A DNA stretch of 64,000 nucleotides from Narthecium ossifragum. Taxonomy: Eukaryota; Streptophyta; Magnoliopsida; Dioscoreales; Nartheciaceae. This document shows positions 36,201 to 48,322 of this stretch, in pieces. The DNA lies in contig OY986965.1 of assembly GCA_963920575.1 (NCBI GenBank), positions 28,018,007 through 28,082,006 of the forward strand, given 5' to 3'. Numbering within the stretch: position 1 is the stretch's first letter; each line of letters starts with the position of its first letter. A model generated the notes under the pieces. The model saw only the letters and a list, made by a program, of their open reading frames with translations. It did not search any database and was not told the origin of the DNA. The translations under genes and the position numbers were made by a program.

Positions 36201-37355
36201 ATGGATAAGCCTTCGTCCAACTCCATGTCTTTGTTTCCATGGCTAAGCTTGGTGGCCATCATTTGGCTACAGTCTATTTCCGGCACTAACACCGATTTCC
36301 CCGCATACTCGTCCCAGCTCAAGGCCCGTCTCGGCATCTCTCAGGTGCTGCTCAACAACCTTGCGGTCGCCTCTGACGTGGGAAAGCTCATGGGGTGGTC
36401 CTCTGGCTTCGCCGCAAAGTATCCCCCTCTGTCAATAGTGGCCCTCATTGGCGCCTTCATGGGTTTCATCGGCTACGGCGTCCAGTATCTCTACATGGCG
36501 AACAGGATCCGGCGTCTGGTTTACTGGCAGTACTTTCTCCTCAACGTTCTCGCAGGAAATAGCATTTGTTGGATCAACACCGTGTGCTACATGACATCCA
36601 TGATTAATTTCCCAATGGACCATGGATTTGTTATCGGCTTGGCCACAAGTTACAATGGACTCAGTGCCAAGATCTACGTCGCGCTGTCTCAACTGATAGC
36701 CGGTGCCAACTCCGCCACCAAAAGCATCTATCTCTTGGTAAACTCCATCGTGCCAATGGTCGTCACTTTGATATCCATGCCATTGCTTAAAGAAGCCAAG
36801 CCAGCTGCCGTGACAGGGACCAGGAGCTATCTCATCATCATCTTCGCATTTGCCACTCTAATAGGAGGTTACTCCGTCATGGAGACTCTCGTTCCCGAGC
36901 TCCACAACTCATCTAGTCAGGTACCTGCGGTGATCCTGTTGGTCATGATCATATCAGTAGGCATCACTCCTTTTGCAAAGGCTGTGCAATGGCATCTGCA
37001 CCGGAGACGGATGGCTTATAAAGTCGACCACGCCAGCACGCCCGTGACTGAGATGAGTGCCGACATGGAAAGAAGCAGTGTTGCGAGTGTAGTAAAGGGA
37101 GAAGAGCAGGTGCAGGAAGAGGACAGGATACACGTAGAGAGGGGCATAGTTGGAGGTGAGCATGGGGTGTGGGATCTGGCAAGAAGCGTAGACTTCTGGA
37201 CGTATTTCTTGGCGTACTTGTGCGGCGCGACGTTAGGCTTAGTGTACGCCAATAACTTAGGTCAGATCGTCGGCGTCACTGTTGCTCTCCATCTCCTCCT
37301 CCGCTACGTTCTTCGGCAAGCTAGCGTCTGCTCCCTTATTGGCATTTGAAAGGTA
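36201..37355 (+). pseudogene. nodulin-like/NFD4-type MFS transporter, part 1 of 4
   Basis: The N-terminal two thirds of a plant nodulin-like (NFD4-type) major facilitator protein. The hallmark start is seen: WLSLVAIIWLQSISGTNTDF, then YSSQLKARLGISQVLLNNLAVASDVGK, about eight hydrophobic segments, a hydrophilic loop (about residues 275-315) and ARSVDFWTYFLAYLCG...YANNLGQI. Family members are membrane proteins of poorly defined substrate. The open frame to 37349 is misleading: after NNLGQI (near 37262) the true continuation is in the next frame (SLLLSISSSATFFGKLAS...LAFER), so a 1-2 base indel breaks the gene. Copia element 1 interrupts it at 37356. Parts 2-4 are at 46717-46756, 48323-48658 and 54255-54300. 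Confidence 0.85.
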
Positions 37356-37696
37356 TGTTGGAATAAAATCATATAGATCTACATATATCAATCATGTAGA
37401 TCTAAAATTTTATGCGATTAAAACATACCCGACATCGTTAAATTCTTTTTGAGTGTACGGAAGCGTTGATCTTCGACAGTCCTTCCTATTTATATTAACA
37501 GATAGATAATCCTAACCCATCAAGGAATATCTCCTGTTAAGGTACGTAAATATATGGGTTATCACAATCAAACTGACATATCAATTCAAATCAGGATTTG
37601 AATTGATCTTGAACTCTTAAACCTTATGAACCACTTAAACTTGGTTTGTTGCGAATGTGGTCCACCTTATGTGGACAGATTGGATCAAGTCCAACA
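37356..37696 (-). repeat. 3' LTR of Copia 1
   Basis: Bounded by TGTTGGAATAAAATC and AAGTCCAACA, followed by the polypurine tract complement TTCTCCCACTTGG. Confidence 0.75.
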
Positions 37697-37741
37697 TTCT
37701 CCCACTTGGACTATTGGACTACGAAGCACACAAACTTCAAG

Positions 37742-37798
<57 letters not shown>

Positions 37799-38030
37799 GA
37801 ATAAAAAAATAAAAACTTTGTACATAATATATTTATAGAAAACTTTATGTGGTTCAACAATTTAATATAAACCATATTAAATTGGATCAAGTCCAACATT
37901 CTCCCACTTGGACTACGAAGCACACAAACTTCAAGCTATATATATATATAATGAATAAAAAAATAAAAACTTTGTACATAATATATTTATAGAAAACTTT
38001 ATGTGGTTCAACAATTTAATATAAACCATA
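37682..38030. repeat. tandem duplication including the polypurine tract
   Basis: GGATCAAGTCCAACATTCTC and the following about 150 bp (CACACAAACTTCAAGC, (TA)n, ATGAATAAAAAAATAAAAAC, GTGGTTCAACAATTTAATAT) occur twice, from 37682 and from 37884. Most length difference is in the (TA)n run. Confidence 0.85.
37744..37797. repeat. (TA)n microsatellite
   Basis: About 27 uninterrupted TA units; a short homologous run is at 37938-37950 in the duplicated copy. Confidence 0.95.
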
Positions 38031-38472
38031 TGCGCGCGCTTTGAAAAACAATGAGTTCAAAATGTCAGTCAGATTCCTTAATTTGATCTTCGAAAAGTAT
38101 CAAAAATAGGAACTATGGCGGTTCTACCTCAGTATAATCGAGTAGTTCCTTCCATAATCACGCTACTATTGCCTTTTATAAACCAAACACTTTATGTGAT
38201 CTCAGGGATTTGAGCCTTATCTTTATGCTCATATATGAATAGACTATTCTTTATGTCTATTCTTTGGTCAAACTTTATTGCCCTCAAGGGACACAACACT
38301 TTATCAACACCAATGTATTGAAAACAGGAATGAATAATATTATTAATAAATCAAAGCATTACATAGCATCTGAAAAAGAGATAATACCCATCCTTATAAC
38401 ATGTTCCTTAAATAACCCAGGTGCTAGACCTTTAGTCATTGAGTCAGCTAACATCAAATCAGTGCTATATGA

Positions 38473-41400
38473 CTAATAGACACCAAGCCTTCCTGGATTC
38501 TCTCTTACCACATAATATTTGACATCTATATGTAAAGATCTTTTTGATGTCTTTTTATTATTGGCAAAGAGAACAGCTGCAGAGTTATCACAATAAATCT
38601 TCATTGGCTTGGATATGAAATCAACCACTTTCAATCCAGCAATGAAGTTCCTCAATCCTAAGGCTTGGGATGTGGCTTTATGGCAAGCTATATACTCGGC
38701 ATGCATAGTAGAAGAAGCTGTTAACTTTTGCTTCTCACTAACCCAAGAAATAGCGCCACCTGCTAGTAGAAACAAGTATCCTGACGTTGACTTGCGCTCG
38801 TCAGGGCAACCAGCAAAATCTGAGTCTAAATATCCAATGACCTCAAGATCCTCATGGCGTCTATATGTGAGCATGGGATCTTTTGTCCCCTGCAAGTACC
38901 TTAACACCTTTTTGGCTGCTTTCCAATGCTCCATGCCTGGATTACTTTGGTATCGACCAAGTAGTCCAACAGCATAGGCAATATCTGGCCGAGTGCATGT
39001 TTGAGCATACATCAAGCTGCCAACAATAGATGCATATGGAATTTGATCCATTTCAGCTCTCTCCAAATTATTTTGTGGACACTGCACTTTATTGAGTTTG
39101 TCACCCTTTTGAACAGGTGCAACTCCAGGTTTACAATCACTCATACCAAACCTCTCAATTACTTTAGAGATGTAGGCCTTCTGAGATAGCCCAAGAGTAT
39201 ACTTAGATCTATCTCTGTGAATCTCTATGCCTAAGACATAAGAGGCTTCACCCATATCCTTCATCTCAAAATTTTGATTAAGGAGAGATTTGGTCTCATG
39301 AAGTAACCCAAAATCATTAGTAGCAAGTAATATATCATCAACATATAAAATCAAAATTATGAACTTGCTCCCACTGACCTTGAGATATATACACTGATCA
39401 ACAGTGTTTTCTTTAAAACCAAAGGTCATAATTATCTCATTACACTTGAGATACCATTGACGGGAAGCTTGCTTTAATCCATAAATTGATTTCTTAAGCT
39501 TGCATACTAAATGTTCATTTTCATTTTGCGAGAATCCTTCAGGTTGATCCATATACACTTCTTCATCAAGATCTCCATTAAGAAAGGCTGTTTTCACATC
39601 CATTTGGTGAAGCTCTAAATCAAAATGAGCCACCAAAGGCATAATTATTCTAAAGGAGTCCTTCCTTGAAACAGGAGAGAAGGTCTCTGAGTAATCAATG
39701 CCTTCCTTTTGAGTAAAACCCTTTGCTACAAGTCTAGTCTTATGTCTCTCAATGTTACCTTTAGAGTCAGTTTTGGTCTTGTAGACCCATTTACACCCAA
39801 TGAGTTTGACTCCTTTTGGTAACAAAGTGAGCTCCCAGACATTGTTCTTTTGCATCGAGTTTAGCTCTTCCTTCATGGCATCAATCCACTTTGAAGAATT
39901 TCTTCCTTCTATGGCTTGTGAAAATGTAATGGGATCTTCTACCTCACATCCTTCATGTAAATACAAATGATATTCACTTGAGGATATAGCTGGTCTTCTT
40001 TCTCTAGCTGACCTCCTCAATCCAATTGGATTGTTATCTGGAACTGGAGGTTCATTGACATCCGCATTTAATTGAGTTTGATTGGGTTGATCGTTATCTT
40101 GATGATCAACTGGCACATCTATATTTTCATTTTCTTGATGATGTGGCATTTGATTTCCAGATTGTAACTCCATGGTATTTGGTTGTATCACTAGAAGTGG
40201 CAACACAAATACACCATCTGGTGCTCGGTTGGGTTCAACCAGTTCCTCAAAATTTAAATTTCGAGGTTCTGTGCTCCAACTAAGCGAATCATCCTCAATA
40301 AATTTTACAATGTCAGTTTCAGCAATTCTGATTTGGAGTGAAGGACAATAAAATTTAAATCCCTTGGATCTTTCTGAATATCCAATGAAATATGAACTTA
40401 TTGTCCTTGGATCCAATTTCCTTTCCTGTGGATTATAAAACCTAGCCTCTGCTTGACATCCCCAAGTATGAAAATGATTCAAACTTGGTTTCCTTCCTGT
40501 CCATATTTCAAATGGTGTTTGAGGGACAGCCTTCGAAGGTACTCTATTAAGGATGTATATAGCAGTCTTTAAGGCCTCACCCCACAAGGATAAAGGTAGA
40601 TTGGAATTACTCATCATACTCCTAACCATATCTATAAGAGTCAGATTCTTTCTTTCAGCAACACCATTCTGACTTGGCATGCCTGGCATGGAGTATTGTG
40701 CAACAATACCACATTCCTCTAGGAATCTACCAAATGGACCCGGGACTCGACCAGCTTCAGTGTGCCTACCAAAATACTCACCACCTCTATCCGATCTGAC
40801 CACTTTGATTACTTTATTTAATTGCTTCTCAACTTCTGCCTTGAAAACCTTAAAGGCATCAATTGAATTTGACTTTTCAGTAAGCAAATAAATGTAACCA
40901 AATCTTGAATAGTCATCAGTAAAGGTGATAAAATATTTTTCTCCATTGATGGTAGGAGGAAACGGACCACATATGTCCGTATGGATCAATCCTAATAATT
41001 CATTACTCCTTGTTGCATCTTTCTTGAAGACTCTAGTTTGCTTTCCCTTGATGCAATCTAGACATGTTTTGTAGTCTGTGAAATCAAGAGTATGTAATAC
41101 CCCATTATTCACAAGTCTTCTAAGTTTGTCTTCAGAAATATGCCCTAGTCTTTTATGCCAAAGCATAGAAGATTTTTCATTGACCCTGTTACGCTTTGTA
41201 CTAGCATTTCCATTCATGGTTAAATAAGCCTTACACATAGAATTATCTAAATGCAGCTTATATAAACCATCAACTAAGATTCCAGATCCAACCAATTGAG
41301 AACAAAAATAGATGGACAATCCATAATTATTAAAATTAAAGGAATAACCATATTTGTCCAACATCGAAAGTGAAATTAAATTCCTAGAAAAACTAGGAAT

Positions 41401-42420
41401 ATAAAAAGTGTTCTCAAGTTCTAAAACTAATCTAGAATCTAGTTTTATTCTGCATGTTCCTACTGCCTCAACGCGTGAACGCACTTTATTGCCAGTGATG
41501 ATGCAACATTCACCCTTATTTGGAGCCCGATGCGTTGAGAGGAGCTGCATGGAATTTGCCACATGAATTGTGGCCCCAGAGTCAATCCACCAGGAGTAAC
41601 TAGAATGCGGAAATTTATTCAACTTTTCAGAAACTAAAGCAAAGTGATTACCTTTCTTTGCTACCCAAATCTGATATTTATGGCAATCTTTCTTGATGTG
41701 TCCCCTTTTCTTACAGAAGAAGCACCTTGCCTGGTTTCCCTGTTGAATCTGAATGGGTCCAGGATTTCCAGCTTGATTCTGAATAGCTGGATTAACCTTC
41801 ATCTTCTTCTTAAGAGGTTCAACATTTGCCTTTCCTTTGCCCTTCTTGGCTTGAGAAATAAAATTAACACTTTCTTGTTTCTCTTGCCTCAACCTCCCTT
41901 CTTCTTGAAAACACATGGTCAGGAGTTCATTAACTGACCAGTTTTCCTCATGTGTATAAGAAATCTTAAAAGCTCCATATTGAGCAGGCAGGGAGTTGAG
42001 AATGAAGTGCACAAGGAAAGAATCAGAAATGGTGACTTCAAGTCCATTAAGTTGAGCCGCAACATCTCGCATTTCCATTATGTGTTCACGAATAGTTCCA
42101 GTACCAGTATACTTCATGGAGGACAGTTTGTTCATTAGGGTGCTGGCAAGAGCCTTATTAGAACTAACAAATTGTTGTTCTATATTCTCTAAATAAGAAC
42201 GGGCTGTCTCACATTGAAGGATAGATCCCCGAATATTCTTTCCGACATACGCCTTCATCAGCAAAAGGCTTTGCCGATTAGAGCGTTCTCATTTCTCATA
42301 TAGAGCTTTTTCCTCTGGCGTACTCTGCTCTGTAGGAGCAGCTGGTCTTTCAACCCTTAATGCCAGATCTAAATCCATCCACCCTAATGTAATCTGGATC
42401 TGATCCTTTCATCCAGTGAA
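38473..42420 (-). pseudogene. Copia 1 gag-pol, nearly intact
   Basis: A 1263-codon open frame (42264-38473; first ATG at 42258) has, in order, a Gag with zinc knuckle [14 protein letters not shown], protease [11 protein letters not shown], integrase ([39 protein letters not shown]), reverse transcriptase ([27 protein letters not shown]) and RNase H ([19 protein letters not shown]). Upstream the Gag frame continues to about 42420 but is broken by two TGA codons where Trp is expected (LYEK*ERSN and NFTG*KDQ). The pol part is therefore intact but the Gag start is not. The tail ENPGRLGVY is just before the duplicated polypurine region. Confidence 0.9.
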
Positions 42421-42595
42421 ATTGGAACCATTCAAAAGGGGAATATTTGAAGAGTTATTAACTAAGGCAGGAGTGATAGCTGAAAATAAAGATAAAATTA
42501 ACTCACATTAGATTATGCCACAATTTCTATTTTATTAACAATATTATTCATTCATTCCACACGTTCTTCCCAAGTCATGATTTAATCATGCCAAG

Positions 42596-44992
42596 TGTGA
42601 GGACCTGCCCCTCTATTCCTATAGCTGGTGGTTGATCCCAAGGGCAATTTGGGAAATTGCGCCTTGGCGGTCGTTTTTCACACTGGGTGTGAAAACACAG
42701 GCCTTGCTTGATGGTTGTGTTTGTTAGAAAGGTTAGGTGGACCCTAACTTGGGTGTTTTGGGCTTGGGCCCGTTTTCCAGCCCAATTTTGCACTTCTGGG
42801 CAGGGATGATCGATCCTTTGGTCATGGAGGATCGATCCTTCCTGTGCCTGGAAGTCCTTGTCGGTGGCTTTCGAAGGACGGCCACCGCGGTGGCCGTCGC
42901 TTCCCCTGTCAGGGGAGGGAAAACTTTCCCTCCCATCCCCCGGCTTTTCCCCGGGTTCGCCGGCTTTTCCCCGGCCTTACCCGCCCTTTCCCCCCTTCCT
43001 TTCTCCCTCTCTTCTTCTTCTCCCTCGCGCGGCTCTGTTTCTTCCCCGGTTGAGACCGCTCCTTCTCCTCCTCCGTTCTTCCTCCTCCGGCCATCTTTCC
43101 GGGAGCTTGAAGGCTCGTTGGGTTCGTCGCAAGTCGAGGAAGGTCCTGGGGTAGGACTTGTTGATCGAAGCTGCGTTGATGAGGTAGGGTTCTCGTTCTA
43201 AACTCCGGTTGTTTTCCGAGGTTTTGAATCCGGTTTTGGTTTTCGTTTTAGATCTCTTGTGGAGTTGGTGTTTTTCCGGTTTTGAAGCCTTGAGGAGCTT
43301 CGTGGTTCTTGGATCTACCAGCCCACCAAGTTTGGTGGGGTTTGGTTGTGTATTCCGGCGGTTTTCCCGGCCGGAAGTACATCGGAACCCATCATGATCG
43401 ATCTTCCTGGATGAAGTGATCGATCCTCTGGTGTTAGCTTGCTGCGCCCAGCCACATGATCGATCTTCTTATGGGAGGAGATCGATCACGGGGCCTGGGT
43501 CAGCCTGGTTACCCTTCGTCCCGAGAATGATCGATCTTCCTGGGAGAAGGATCGATCTTCCTTGGTGCGACTGGAAGGGTGCCCTCTGTCACCAAAAAGA
43601 TCGATATCCTTGGAAGGAGTGATCGATCTTCTTTGGCTCGACAGTGAGGGAAGCTCACTGTTGCTTGAATGATCGATCCTCCCTGGGTGAAGGATCGATC
43701 CTTCAGTAGCAGAGAGGGTTTTCAAGGGTTTTGCCCGCGGGGCTTCGCATGTAATGGTCTTTACGGTTTTACCCTCGAGGTTTATCCTGTAGTGATTTAT
43801 GCGTGAATGTTTACAGCTCTGTGGTTGAACCGAGAGGGTGATGTCTCTCGGGGTGCTTAGAATAAATGGGTTGAAGGTATGCCCTTTACCGCTTTGTGGT
43901 GAACCGAGGGAATCATGACCCTCGGGAGTGTTTAGTATAAATGGGCCGAAGGTGTGCCCTTGCCTTGTTGCTTGTTTACAGCTTTAATATCTATCTGCCC
44001 TGTTTTGCTTAACTGTGCATTAGATATGTTAGGCTAGTTTGGGTGGGTGTTTCCCCCTTGTACTCCGTACCCAGGTGCTAAGTGGAGGTGTCCTGCACGG
44101 TTCTGTTCCTCTGTTGGTGCAGAGGGTGATCCCGCATGGAACCTTTTCCCCTGTTGGGTGCTTAGGGTGATGAGCAAGGTTCATGTCGGGAGCCCTTGGG
44201 GCATCGATAGGGTTATGGAACCTTGGCAGTCCTTAGACTTAGTGCCTGGTCGGGAGTCAGGGATCGTGGCTCTGTGGCTTGGAGTGCTGGGAGGTGGTTG
44301 TCGTAATCTCGGTCGTTCCGCCAAGTGTGGAGGTCCCGCTTGGGGAAGGGTGTCCTACCAGTAGCGTCATGTCCACCCTGTGTCAGGGACAGTCGGAGTT
44401 TGTCCATCCCTAGACAGTGGCAGTCGGAGACGTACTCGGGACAGGGACCCTTCGGGTTATCGATAGGATTTATGGGATCCTTGGCAAGCCTCAGCACTTG
44501 GCTTCAGGGTTGGTCTTTGGGTTTGCCTTTCTTGTGGGGGTTGTGGAGTGGGACCCTGCTGAGCTGTTGCTCATGCCTACCTGGACTGTGTTTGTTGCAG
44601 GTGCTGGTGCCCGGTTCTCCCAACCGTTGCCCCGTCGGTCGTCCGGTGGCAGCGCGGCGGCTCCTGACCATGTCTGAGGGTCAGGATGGCTTTGTCTGCG
44701 CCTTCGTGGAGACCCCGGTGGGCAGTGTGGCTTGCTTTCTTTTTTTTGGGGACTGTTTACCCCTTGTTCTAGATCTGTTGTATCTAGGTTTCTCCTGTTG
44801 TAACTCTATTATGTGTTTGTAATAGATGTTGTTAGCTTTTGTTTCCTGCTTCGCTCTTTCTCTGTGGTGTCCAGCTGTTTCCGCCAGCTGGGCCTTTGTC
44901 TCGGCTGTTTCCGCCAGTCGAGGCTAGTAGTTGTAGGTGTCTTCCCCTCGCGGTCCCCGGCCCGGGTGCGCTCTGCGGGTCGGGGCGCGACA
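42596..44992 (+). mobile_element. solo LTR C nested in Copia 1
   Basis: 2397 bp, starting TGTGAGGACCTGCCCC and ending GGGTCGGGGCGCGACA. Flanked by CCAAG at 42591-42595 and 44993-44997. Ends match solo LTRs A and B, so it belongs to the same family, but the central palindrome array has a different core. Frames in the GC-rich 42850-43200 stretch are not genes. Confidence 0.88.
43394..43704. repeat. palindromic GATCGATC array in solo LTR C
   Basis: About ten copies of GATCGATCTTCCTGG / AGGATCGATCCTTC type dyads, spaced about 20-50 bp and paired around AAG or GAAG linkers. Confidence 0.9.
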
Positions 44993-44997
44993 CCAAG

Positions 44998-46375
44998 GGT
45001 GCCCCAAATATTTTAGGTCATTAAAATATTTGGGTGAGGGACCAGGTGGCGACATTGTAAACCCCTCCTTTGGGCCTGAGTTTACAACCGCTATTAGGTC
45101 TTACTCAACTTGATGAAATATTTTCATCTATAGGATCTAGTGCCATTTTCAGCTTCTTAGGCTAAGGAGTCTGACACCTTTGGGCCGACAAGATCTCCTT
45201 AGACATAGAATGGGAAAAATGCATTATCCTATCCATCTAAAATCATGCATTCACATTGGCCCTCCTTTGGGACTGACCTTTGTGATAATGCTCTAGATGC
45301 AACTTTTGTTACTACGTCCTTGATTATGATAAGATGCACATTAAAATAACTTAGGGTCACTTTGGTCCACCCATAAGTATTTTAAAGACAACTTAATCAT
45401 ACCTTATGTAATAACAGGGTTTTGGTTTGCTAGCAGAATTAAACATATATGATTCATAAATGAACTGAAATGAATCACTAACATAGCTTAAAGAAACAAA
45501 ATAAATTATTTCTAAAAGCAAACTAATATCTACAGATATAATAAGCATAGGCATGATATAATGACATGAACATCATCATAGAGATCCCTATGCAATAACG
45601 AGTCAAACGGCTCAAAACGGGAATAAATCGGGCTTAAAACGAGGAAAAACAGCATAATAACATAGGCTGTTGCAAAAAAGCCCTCCAAAGATGAGAAAAC
45701 ACGCGTAGTAGACATCCAAAGGAATGAAAACCGGGATTTCCAAAAGGCCGGGGTGTTATCTGCAAAATGCTCACTGAATTAAAACCGGATTCTAAACAAC
45801 ATCCAAACCCGAAACCCTGATAGAACTTAAAATCTTAATGGGTTCGGATCCGGGAACCCGAAATCCGAAACCAACTCATCTTCTCCTTCCTCCCGATCGG
45901 GTGAAGCTAGGGTATCACCGCCGCCTATATGCGCCGCTGCCGCCCTTATGCGCCGCCGACGCCCTTATGCGGCCAAAGGCCAGTGACTAGTGGTTCGTCG
46001 GAGAGCCTCCAAGCCATAGATGCCGGCTGGAGCTTGCCGACGCGTCGTGGTGGCGGAGTCGAGGTCAGAAAAGAGCCGGCGGATCCGGTGAGGCAACGCC
46101 GTGACCGCCGAAGCAGCCGCCGGCGAGCCCCGCGCCGCCCAAAACCGCCGTCGCGGTTGCCGTCGAGGCTTCCGCGACTCCGCCAGAGGTGATCCAAGGA
46201 GAGGTCGGCCATGGGTTCACCTAAGCCTCTCCACCGATTATTTCCGGATAAAAATAAAACCCCAATAAATCCGAAAAAACAAGAACTAGTTTCGAAAAAT
46301 CTGAAAATCCTTACCCAGAAAATCCAAAACTCCCAGAGAAACACATATATGTCGAAACCTAGCTCTGATGTCAAT
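44998..46375 (-). other. Copia 1 leader region
   Basis: Sequence between solo LTR C and the 5' LTR. It includes a GC-rich CCGCCG stretch at 45918-46190. It should be the untranslated leader and start of Gag; I see no other gene. Confidence 0.5.
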
Positions 46376-46716
46376 TGTTGGAATAAAACCATATAGATCT
46401 ACATATATCAATCATGTAGATCTAAACATTATGCGATTAAAACATACCCGACATCGCTAAATCCTTTTTGAGTGTGCGGAAGCGTTGATCTTCGACAGTC
46501 CCTCTTGAATGTTCTTCAGATCTGATTTATTTGGGATTCTTGGTTTCCACTCCCTGGCTACTCCGTATGTGTGGCAGATGGGGAACCCTAAAACCGTTCA
46601 TAGCCGAGAGGGGACCAAGCTCCTATTTATATAAAGTTTGTAGACAACCATATAGTTTCATAGATATATACACACGTTATATGTAGTCTAGATCTAATAG
46701 TTCGTATTAACTATCA
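46376..46716 (-). repeat. 5' LTR of Copia 1
   Basis: Starts TGTTGGAATAAAACC and ends near AACTATCA. On the minus strand it contains TATATAAATA (46624-46633). It shares the first ~120 bp with the 3' LTR. Confidence 0.75.
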
Positions 46717-46756
46717 GGAGTAAGTACATGACATCAAGTCCGGGGATGATGGCGGT
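46717..46756 (+). pseudogene. NFD4-type transporter, part 2 of 4
   Basis: Forty bases, in frame from LAFER at 37353, read SKYMTSSPGMMAV. They lie between the right LTR of Copia element 1 and solo LTR E. Length and content fit the short segment missing between parts 1 and 3. Confidence 0.8.
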
Positions 46757-48317
46757 TGACACGCCTTGAAAAGTGTCGTTACCTTAACAAGGACGTCAAA
46801 ATTACAAATTTATAATCAAACTACTAACTAACTACTTTATGGGTAGATAGTAACAAGTCCGAGTCGGTCCACAGGGAAAACAGGATTAAGTCTAATTACC
46901 GTGCATAGTTCTAAATCAAAAGTTAAGGGAAATGAATGATAGTTGGTCTTTTAAACTAAATTGGGAGAATAACAATAGGAGAAAAAGCTAGGAAGTTCTA
47001 ATCCGTAATCGAGAGCTATCTAGGCATTCCTAGGATAAGAGCAATTCAATAAGTTCAAGATGGTTTTCTAGGGTTGATAGAAGATCGGCTAGGTCCACTA
47101 TCACTCAACATAGATTCATTAGAAGCCTATGTCGGAATGAAGAACAAATCAGCGGATAATTGGTATGAAAATAATCAAAGTGGTTCTAGCACTTTGAGAT
47201 CGCCTAATCGACAAAGATAAAGAATGAATCGTAGGTTACAATCATAGGTCTCAATGGTTCTAGCATTAAGGCAGTGGTTCTAGCACTCCTACAATCATAA
47301 TCTAGGGTTTAGAATCCAATCCAAAGATCTAACATGGTTCTAGTATGAAAGCATCTTAAACAAGTCCTAATCCTAGCCTCTAACATGCAATGCTCAAAAC
47401 CAGTGATCGTAATCTCAGCATAACTTTTACATCCGACCTCGAAACAAGGTGATTCAAGATTCGTTAGAAAGCTAAGACAGAGATCTACAACTCTTATGTT
47501 TTGAGTTTTCACAAAATCCGGCTGTATACCCACGGAAAAACCGAGACAAGACAGACCGAAATTAGGGCACAAAGAGCAAACAAAACACTCACCATAAGAA
47601 CTATTACCAATAGATATATAAAATCCGAATTTAATCCATTAAACCATCATAAGGTACATGCTCAGATCCATAGGAAAAACCTAGATAAACTCCCTATTAC
47701 ATCATAGAATTTCCTAGACTAAAGATTTAGCTACTCATCTTGAAGAGACGATCCATCGGAGAAGGTTGATGATGCGCTCCCGCCATGGATCTATCTTCAA
47801 GATCTAACCCTAATGTTTATTGAGGAAAAAGAACCAAGGAAACACCCAGGAGGAGGAGAAATTTCGTCTATGGGTGGCTGCCAAAAATCCTCTCCCAACA
47901 CCTATTTATAGGCCTTAATAAAACCCTAACTCGGATTAGATCTCAGCCCTTTATTTTTCCCCCAGCATCAAATGAGATCGATCTCCATTGGGAAGAAGAT
48001 CGATCTCCTTCGTTCTGCGAACTCTGGATCTGGAATACGCCCGACCAAGATCGATCTCCTTTAGGATGAAGATCGATCTCCTTTGCTTCGACTGGACCGC
48101 TTCTTGCTGGAATAATGAGATCGATCTCCTTCAGGATGCAGATCGATCTCCTTCACGCAGGATTGCCCGAATCACTTCGTTTTAGCACCAAACTTGATCT
48201 AACCTTCGTTGAAGGCTCTTATACTTGAAATGCACCATAGACCATCAAAATAGCATTGCTCTGAGGCTAACAAGACCTAGTTAAAGGGGCGATTTGTGCA
48301 CTTTTCACGCGTTATCA
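46757..48317 (-). mobile_element. solo LTR E in the NFD4 gene
   Basis: 1561 bp, starting TGACACGCCTTGAAAAGTG; the complement of the right end is TGATAACGCGTGAAAAGTGC. Flanked by GCGGT at 46752-46756 and 48318-48322. The host frame resumes exactly (MMAV then LMISV). A TATA-like CTATAAATAGG lies near 47900-47912 on the minus strand. Confidence 0.88.
47972..48155. repeat. palindromic GATCGATC array in solo LTR E
   Basis: Six AGATCGATCTCC units in two- and three-part groups with short CTTCG/GAAG linkers, about 60 bp upstream of the LTR TATA box in minus orientation. Confidence 0.9.
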
Positions 48318-48322
48318 GCGGT

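Larger units (their letters stand above)
37356..46716 (-). mobile_element. Copia LTR retrotransposon 1 in the NFD4 gene
   Basis: Both LTRs start TGTTGGAATAAAA on the plus strand (37356-37696 and 46376-46716). The coding direction is minus. The primer site is the complement of GCTCTGATGTCA at 46362-46373, close to the usual initiator Met-tRNA TGGTATCAGAGC. Polypurine tracts (complement of TTCTCCCACTTGG) are at 37697 and again at 37899. LTRs match for about 120 bp, then differ. The target duplication is imperfect (GGTA left, GGAGT right). Solo LTR C is nested at 42596-44992. Confidence 0.87.

Noticed and set aside
37626..37923. Frames containing YIYIYI runs
   Set aside because: Translation of the (TA)n microsatellite in Copia 1.
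42737..43201. GC-rich frames in solo LTR C
   Set aside because: Inside a solo LTR with defined ends; three overlapping frames without domains.
45946..46392. 148-codon minus-strand frame
   Set aside because: Starts in the 5' LTR and crosses the primer site; leader sequence of Copia 1.
48294..48322. Apparent start codon for the NFD4 C-terminal frame
   Set aside because: Lies inside solo LTR E; the true upstream sequence is at 46717-46756.
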